The notes under the pieces: model-generated | What the model saw: the letters and a program-made list of their open reading frames with translations, nothing else | What the model was told of the DNA's origin: nothing | Database searches by the model: none | Part shown: one piece after another, positions 55,901-64,000 of the stretch | Layout of the letters: every line of letters begins with the position of its first letter | Position numbering within the stretch: position 1 is the first letter of the stretch | Source of the DNA: Certhia americana | Lineage: Eukaryota > Chordata > Aves > Passeriformes > Certhiidae | Reading direction: 5' to 3' | NCBI GenBank assembly: GCA_018697195.1 | Contig: CM031857.1 | Coordinates: 99,324,256 to 99,388,255 of the forward strand | Length of the DNA stretch: 64,000 nucleotides | Translations under genes and position numbers: made by a program

Positions 55901-58900
55901 GCAATCTTGATGGGATCCACTGGGTTTTCTTAAAGTTTGCAAAGAAATGCAAGACAAGAGACCAAAGGCTAAGTCTCCACTATCAGTCCCACCATAACCA
56001 TAATCCCATTTTGTGTTTATGATTAAATCTAAATTAAAATATCCTCTGGGCAACCATGTTGTAGTCTAACAAATCCTCTGTGGAATTTAATTTTTCAAAA
56101 TTACAACTTCCTTATATTTCCTCAGCCCTGTGTCTGTTAAAGTGATTGCAGTTTTATTTTTGACAGCTTGGAGCTATATCTGAACACCTGTTCTTCAAGC
56201 CACAGGGAAAAATGACAAAAATAAGGAACGCAATTTAAATAAACATAGATTACAACAGCAGCATGAAAAAGAAGCATTAATAGAATATCTTTAATTTTTT
56301 TGTCTAGAATGCTACAAGTGATAATTTGCTGAATGAAAAAGTAAGTCTGGGCAAACACCACAGATGCTTCATTAATCAACTAAACTGAGTGCAACTAAAA
56401 CTTACAGATTGATGCTTGACCTCCTGGCATCTGAATTACTATAATTTCCATGCCCTGCACACATTTCCCTCTACCCAAGTAGCATTTATCATATTTTCTT
56501 CTTTTCTTACAATTTTGTTTGGAATTTAGACTTGCAGCTGATGGTGATGATTCACAAAAACATTTTTTAGTACATTCCAAAGAAAGTGGCGTTTTCTTCT
56601 TGAGTTCATGGTTTAACAGGCTTTCTTCTGCAAAGAGGATGTATAAACATGGCTCCTGAGTGCAGTCTGGGATTAGGTGGGACACCTCAGAGCAGCAGTG
56701 CTCATTCATGCTAACGTGTTGCCAATTTTTGAACAAATAGGTGCTGATGTATATATATAATCCCAGATACTGCTCTTCTAGCAGGCTTTGTGATTACCAG
56801 ATGAGTCTTCCTACCACTCACTCTAGATGTGTGTTGAGGTTGAGAGAAGGTGTTTAATCATATGTTCCTAGCCTATACTGAAAGTAGACTCCAGTATTCC
56901 TGTGCTGCCTGTCCCATATTGGTATATGGATGAAGAATATGGGGAACAGATACAGCCACTCTGTTCTGAGAGAGCATTCACTTATTCCAACTCCCAAATT
57001 GAGGATGAATTGCAAAAGCACCAGAAAAAGAGAAACTACTTCATTTCACTTCTGTTCCTACCTGCTTCAGGGAAACCTGAAGAATTACATGATAAACAAA
57101 AGGTGAATTAGCCCAGGAATTGCCTACTCTAAGCTTCACATTGAAAACACACAGCAGACAAGTTGAGTTTATGCTTTATCCATTTTCAGTGAGATTTACC
57201 TTCCATTAACCTTTTAACTTTGGAATAATATCTGAAGTTCCTTAGTCAAGTAGATGCCATCTCACAGCAGAAGTGTAAGTAGAGTGGATCACATTAGGAC
57301 CAAACCACAAAGTAACTCATTTGGAAAGTTGTATATAATGTACTTTAATGTTTTGCTTGAGTGTTGCTCGCTGGGGCAGGTGGGAGCAGGCAGAGAGGTG
57401 GTGCTGCTCTGAGAGTTGCAGAGTATGTGTGCCACAGGGGCTTCTGGGCTGCAGAAAGGGACAGGCACAGAGGGACAGAGCAGGAACTGCAGTCTCTGGG
57501 GAGACGAAGTTGAATTTCCTTTCCTTGATGTGGCGCAAAGAAAACCATGGAAGAGTTGCTCCAGTTAGAGAGAGACTGGAGGAAAAGCCCTGACCTGCAA
57601 TCCAGTTACATGGGACAGGGAGTTATTGCTGAAACTTTTGTTTCCACCTGTCTCACCTAAAACCCCTTCCTCTCCTGTTTATTTTATAATACACCAATAG
57701 AAGCTGAAAATAGTGAAAACAGTGCTCTTGGAAGAGTGGCCATACAGAGGAGACATACACAGATTTGCATCAAACTCTGGGTAATTTGGTCGTGACATGC
57801 GATATCACAGTTCAGGGGAGAATCCTACTTTCCTTACAGCCTACAGGAACCTTTCCAAGCACTGTTTTGCCAGCACGTGTGAAGTTTCCATTGGGAATAT
57901 ACCCAGAACCACATGTCCTGGCCCTGCTTATGGAAGTCCCTGCACTGTGTGCCCTGTGTTGGTTGGCCTCATGCAGGACTGAGGCAGAGGCTTGCAAACT
58001 TGCTCAAGGAGGGGGGGGGTGTGTGTGCAGGAAAGAGAGACACCTCCTGTTTGCTGCATGCAAGCAGAAAGTAGCTTTGCTGTCCTTGTGGAGCAAATCA
58101 AACGCTCTCCAGGCAGCAGTAGTAAAAAAAAAAAAAAATAAAAATAAAAAAGTGGAAATTGCTTTGGTAGCCAAACTGAAAATTGTTTTGATCCATGCTG
58201 TTAAAAAGTCTTGACCAGCAGTCGTCTCTGTGTAATGTTGGGCAGGTGTCCATGTGAATGACCTTGCAGGTAGATCTGTTGTCTCTCAAAGCAAAATACA
58301 TTTTAGGATTTTCAACCATATTCACCAATGCAAAGATCTTTCTGCCTGGACCAGTGAACAGGACACCTGGCTTACAATGCTCCCAAAACACAGCCTGATT
58401 TTACCAGGGGAGAGGCTGCTCTTGTGTTTTCTCCCAAACAAATTTCAGCCTGAAAGTGGAATAACGCTTCAAATACAGCTCTGTCACTCCAACACAAGTG
58501 GCCTTCATACATGTGTAGTACTGGACAATTTTTAAGCTGAATACTGAACTGATCCTCAAGAGAAGTAAAAGGAGAAATAGAGGCCTATTTAGTGAACAAA
58601 TTGCCTTATTTTTCAGAATTTCCCTGATATCAGTGCAGGCAATAACTAGATACAAAACTTGTCTGTAGACTCCAATTTTAGTTGCAAGAAAAAATAAATC
58701 ATATAAAAGTACATAAGTACTGCAAATTGTATGACACTTCTATCTAGCTCAGCTAAAAAGAAAATAGTAGTATTTAGTAGTAATTAGCAGAGCTGGTGGT
58801 ACCTGTACTGATGTTATTCAAGTCAAGCTATGATATGAATGGGGAGTTTTCAATTTTACAGTAAGGGAAAATAAACTACAGAAATGCCTCAATTGCTGGA

Positions 58901-61900
58901 AAGAGAAATATGCCTGAAACTGATGCTCTTCTTATGTGAAGAACTTGATACCAAAAAGTAATCTTAACCTCATACGAACTGATAACCAAAAATGTAAGCA
59001 AAATTTATTTCCAGGTTTTTTATTCTATATTAAAATATCTTAAACATGTTTGGTTTTGGGGGGGAGGGTTTGGTAAGATTTCTAAATTGGTGTATTTCTT
59101 CTCTAGGAAATGTATAGAGTTTTGCATCAGGAAAATTAGTTGTCAGCTCTCAATCTAGGGACATACTTTTTTGGAGTAGAGATCTGTGTCTTTGAAGTTA
59201 GGGTTATATTGTGCTGTTATTTACAATCAGATTTCCTTTCAGAACACACCTGATAACTCATAGAATCTCTGCCAGAAGCTATGGGAGAAACTGATAGTTG
59301 GAAACATAGTGCTGGGGGATAAGGAAATAAAAATATGGAGTTAGAGAAAATATTTGATTGCTAAAGGCAATATTTGCTAGGATTTAGACCTCGGGAGCCC
59401 TGTGTAAAGGTGGTAGGTACTCCAAGAATTCTTGGGGTTGGAAAGCAATTTTAGGTTAATGAATGTAAAGGACAAATGGTTTAGCAACTGAAATGAAAAT
59501 AGTTCCATGTCTCTCAGCCAAGGGGCACTGGGTGATGCTGAAACAAAGGGCAGGCTCCCAGAGAGGATGGGGGCTAGCAGCCCTGGGTGCATCTTTGCTG
59601 GCCATGCCTAACTCAGGAGACAGAAGGCTGTGTGGAACAAGGAGCCCAGCAGGCAGGGAGCTACCTGCAGTCTTTTTTTCTAATAGCCCTGCATCATATT
59701 TATGTAAATTCTGCTATAATTGCTAGGTGATCAAATGTATCAGCTTAAAAATACAAGGCTGACATTACAAGGAAGTGATTTACCCTGCCTGGGAAAGCCA
59801 GTGCCTGTTGGAGAAAGGAGCAATTCCAGAGAGCTACGTCACTAGTGCTATAGTGAAAAGCAGCAATTTTCCAAAATCTATGCTGAAACAGTTCTGAACT
59901 GTCCTATCAAGTCTGTTTTGCTATCTGATTGTATAGGAAGAAGAAACATTAAAAGGCCTAAGTGTTAATTAAAAACCCAGAGGAGACAGGACTGAGGTCT
60001 ATTAATATCTAGAAACATTCTATGTGGATATTGCATATAATAGTCATTTTACTGCCACAAAGGAAGAAATATTTTTGCAGATGACTAAATTTTCAAGGAG
60101 TGAAGTAGAACCTCCCAGTTTTAGTGCTGCCTTTCCCACAAGCCTGGTAAACAGCTGGGATTACACTTGCACATATCCTAGTGATATACTGATGTCGAGT
60201 GGTCTGTCAGCACAAATCAGAGATTTCTTGGCTGTGGATAAGCACTATTCATAATTTATAACAGTCAGATGCTGCTGAATGCAGAGCTGTTTATTCTTCA
60301 GTGTGAGACTGAATCTCTGGTATGGTGAAGAGCTGTTGGGTCTCCCATTGCTCAGCACTCTGACCGCAGGCTCTGACATGTGTGAACAACGGAGAAAATC
60401 TCTCAAAGGCATGACAGCCAGTAATGTTCTTTAAGTGGATTGATCTAAATTAGACAGATGGGATTTGCACAGATGGAATACCCAGCATCATTGGCAAAAA
60501 TTACTCAGCTACTTTACTGGAAATGTTTAAACCCAAAGCTGGGTAGTACTCTTGCCACATCCACCAGGAGACTCTTTGTGCCAAGCGAGTTTCACAAGCA
60601 TTTTAAATACTGCTCTCTGTTGTATCAACAAAGTCTGTGTGAAGGCATTTAATTTCAGAGAGATTTGCAAAAATGACAAGCTGGGGAAATGAGTGCTCCT
60701 TTGCAATCCTTGTTGGCTGTCAAAAAGCAAAGCTCTTGGAAATTCTTGCAACTAAGAAAACCAGTGCTAAATTTTCTGATGGAGAGTGAATGTGCTGAAG
60801 AGCGCAGGCTACTTGAAGATGAAGAGTGGATAAACAAGCTGGATTTCCTCACAGATATTTGTTTTTCCTCTCTGTGAGCTCAATATGAATCTCCAGGGGA
60901 AAGATTGCCTTTTGCAGTGCTGCATAAGATACTTTATTCTCATGAAAATATGTGGACTTCCACAAAGCAACATAAACCAAATATTTTTTTTCCCCCACAA
61001 ACTTTAGGAAATGAAATTTCTTCCTCTTATACTCATTCAGATCCAACCCTGAGAATTCTGAGGCAGAAAAAACAGTTTCTGTTCACTGCCTCAGACATAG
61101 GTGCTCACAAATGCAGAGCGTTGGGATGGATGGATCACCTGTCTGACCTGGCATGGCTGGGGAAAATTGGGCTACAACATCAGGAGTGAGTATCTGTAGG
61201 TGTTACTGCATGGAAAGCTGCCTACCCAGCAAAGGCACTGGTCTTCAGCCTGTGGAGATCAGATTAAAGTCCCTGCTCCATTCCAGAGGGACTGCAGCTC
61301 CCCCAGCCTCTGTACGTCTGCTTATAGAGGAGACTCCAGTATATACACAAAAAGTGAGGGAGTTTCTTCACACTACTGCGGTGTGTCATTGCTGTCATGC
61401 CACAGACAGCTCAGTGCTCACTGCAGATCCTGCTGCTTCCAGAGCTGGCAGGAGCTGAAGTTTGGCAGGGCAGGAATGGGGCTGTGAAACAGGAACTGAG
61501 TGAGCAGGGGAAAAGGGTGGAAATTCTCTGCCCAAACTCACAGAAGATCCACATCTGTTCCCATGTCAGATATCTCCCGCACTTCTAGCAGAGACAGGAG
61601 GCAAGAGGGAGATCCTGTTCTCCCTTTTAACAGTGTGAGCTGTGACCAGCACTGCTGGTGCTTGTGCCAGGACAGAGCAGTACTGAAGGTCTTTGGGCCC
61701 AGGATAGAGGCTGATATATTTCAGCATGTTTACTGCTACTGGATCTGGGGATGCTCAGCACCCCCAAGTAATCCTGCTTATCCTTTCTTGCATTTGACAC
61801 CTAAGGAGTCTCCTCTTCCCCAGACCCTGAACAAACCTTGCTCTTCTCATATCAACTCATAGTTTTGCAGAAATCAAGAGTGATATTGGGGCTGTTGCAT

Positions 61901-64000
61901 ACATCCAGTTCATCATTATACAGGTACATATGCACACATCTGTATGTCTGTCTCTATCTGTGCAATTCTGTTTGCATAAATACTTTGTTTTTTACTCATT
62001 TCAACAGACTCTGCTGCATAAATGTCAGTGATTTCTGGCATTGGCTGTCAGAAGAAAAAAACCCAGGAAATAGCTGTCTCTCTGAAAATGATTTTGCTAT
62101 GGCACCACTCTAGTTCTTCTGCTATTATATGAGAAAAGCATTTAAATCCCTTTTCAAGAGACTCATAAGTGAGACTCACAGTGTCTTGCTGCTGTTCAGG
62201 AGGTGCAGAAATATGCAGACTGCACCAGACACAAAACATGACCTTTTCTTGCTCTTGTCAAGTCCAAACCAGCCTCCCCCAAGCAGCTGGAGAGCTCTGT
62301 AGACCAGCTCAGAAATGTGTGTCACCAGCTTGAGCAGGTTTGTGCTGTGACTGTGCTGTTTTCTCTGGAGCCCACGGCGAGGCTGGTGGGAACAGGTCCT
62401 TCAGCATTTTAGGTCTAACAGAGTTTCAGTGATGACAGGGAATCAAACAATGCCAGGGTCTCTGGAGACACTCACAATTCTCACTGCTTACATGATTCTG
62501 ACTGCAGCTGCAGCCCTTTATTTCATGTTTTGCTGTTTCACAAGGCATCAAGGACAATCTGGGATTGCTGGGTAGAGAACACCCTTAACAGGACAGTTGT
62601 AGCAAGGAGATGGGTTCAAAGGCATTGGGGTGAGGTAGTGATGGTGTTAAATGGAGGTGAAAATATTTCCTCTTCAAAGGGTGAAATGGAGGGCAGAGTG
62701 GGGAGAGGGAGTCACAGCAGGGGCCAGGGAGAGACCCTTTTGGACACAGGGATGCAGGCTGGAACTGACAATTCCTGAGATGGCAAGAAGTTGAAGAAGA
62801 TACCTGGAGATCAGAAAGTGAGTTTAGTCAGTGAATCAGTCTGGGATGTAGGGGTTAGCACAAGCACGGGGTTTTCTTTCCACAGGGTGACCCAAAACCA
62901 TTTACGTGGGATCCAAGGACGGAGATTCCAACCATATGAGAAATGGCCTGAGCCACACAGAGTTGCTTCACATTAGTGTGTGCTACAAACACTATGGAAC
63001 ATATCTTGATAATTTTGTCTCATTTGAGAGTGGGTTCAAATTCCCTTATTTCAATACCTCATGCATGAAACTTATATGGGATAATTTGCTTCCAGCTGCA
63101 GAAACTCATGTATAATTTAAGTTTTCACCAAATTGAAATATCATTCAAGTTCATATGAATTTAATGTACAGTGTGGAGGGAAAATAAAAATCAAAACGTT
63201 GAGAAAGGGCAATATTACAGTTCTAGGGGCTATGATCTCTCCTCTGACAACTTGACATCACTATTTGCAAAGTCATGCACATCCTATTAGAGAAATATGT
63301 TTGGATGCTCTGGTTACTTGACAATCCTAATCAGACACAGTGGGGCAACAGCAAACATATATAAAAAATAATCAACTAAGCAAAGAAAACCAACCTGGCT
63401 TTCCCATAATTTATAACTCAGGTCTATCTTGCTTCTGTGTTCTAAACAAGTTCCCAACTGTTCTTTCTCTGATTGTCCTGCAATATTTCACCCTTGGTTG
63501 GCAAGAGTGGTACTTTGTGAAGAGCTTATCCAGATAAAAATAAACCAAATACCAGTTGTGATTTCCTCTGCCTCCTTGTGCAATTTCCCTTAAAGGTTGT
63601 GTTCAAACCTTTTTCTTAAACAAGAGTGTCTATAACAGCTTAATGATTCTATCTAAGCCTGGCATGTGATAGGAAAATTACAGCAGAGACCTTTGCACTG
63701 ATACTTGGAAGTTATTTCACATTACTGTTCTAGTGGATTCTTTATCACTTGGAAGTTCAGGAACCTAAAGTTTGTTGTCTTTGGGGATGGCCCCTGTTAT
63801 CCTTGTCACATATTTTCTGCTTCCCAGCAGTTTTTACTATTTCCTAGACAGATTTGCTTCTGAGGTTGGCTTCAGAAGCAACTTACTGGTGTTTTAAAAA
63901 TCTTCAATAAGGGTTTTCCTCTTGCTTGCTGTAATAATAAAAGCTGTGTCTTACAGCATTTTTTGTGAAACTAGTGGCCATTCAGTACATTTTTTGCATT
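52981..64000. other. Intergenic region downstream of MOSPD2
   Basis: No gene is supported. Open frames (the longest at 57765-58214, 149 codons) have no recognisable motif and end in low-complexity lysine codons or lie in several frames at once. Base composition becomes somewhat more GC-rich around 61.1-62.8 kb. In human the next gene is ASB9, several hundred kb away as I recall; no ankyrin repeat or SOCS box is visible here. Small features are an A-rich run at 58122-58152 and a G run near 58010. Confidence 0.6.
58122..58152. repeat. A-rich low-complexity run
   Basis: A run of A broken by single T bases (aataaaaataaaaaa). It supplies the lysine/asparagine string in the open frame across it, which argues against that frame being a gene. 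Confidence 0.8.

Noticed and set aside
53000..64000. ASB9/ASB11 exons or an endogenous retrovirus
   Set aside because: No ankyrin, SOCS-box, gag, pol or LTR-like signature could be recognised in any frame.
1..64000. Prokaryotic-type systems: operons, CRISPR arrays, phage or plasmid modules
   Set aside because: The window is spliced vertebrate DNA. The tandem repeats seen are contiguous minisatellites without unique spacers.

Overview
This is eukaryotic, vertebrate DNA. Two spliced genes lie head to head with GT-AG introns, a CpG-island promoter sits between them, and the introns and flanks are AT-rich. CR1 retrotransposon fragments with the sauropsid-type 3' tail (revcomp ATTCTGTG) and compact introns point to a bird; turtle or crocodilian is less likely. 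The species cannot be named from the sequence.

Layout. About 1-5.9 kb is intergenic. About 5.97-20.0 kb is FANCB on the minus strand: eight coding exons joining into an 862-residue open frame, plus a probable non-coding first exon. About 19.7-20.6 kb is a CpG island that acts as a shared bidirectional promoter. It carries five GC-rich 18-bp repeats and three 30-bp repeats, each of the latter with two SP/KLF-type boxes, and it is flanked by an unusual twin hairpin. From 20,266 to 51,102 is MOSPD2 on the plus strand: 15 coding exons joining into a 518-residue frame, followed by an AT-rich 3' UTR with several AATAAA signals. About 53-64 kb is intergenic with no supportable gene.

I joined both genes exon by exon. 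Every phase closes, and the predicted lengths agree with the human proteins as I remember them (859 and 518 residues). FANCB is a subunit of the nuclear Fanconi anaemia core complex, in the catalytic module with FANCL and FAAP100. MOSPD2 is an endoplasmic-reticulum-anchored contact-site protein with CRAL-TRIO and MSP domains. They share a promoter and conserved synteny (the FANCB-MOSPD2 neighbourhood of human Xp22.2), but I know of no shared pathway.

I found no undescribed gene system. The points most worth a second look are the repeat architecture of the shared promoter, the twin hairpin beside it, a 9-bp-period polypyrimidine tract broken by an assembly gap next to the last MOSPD2 exon, a possible in-frame N-terminal extension of MOSPD2, and a nested CR1 insertion.
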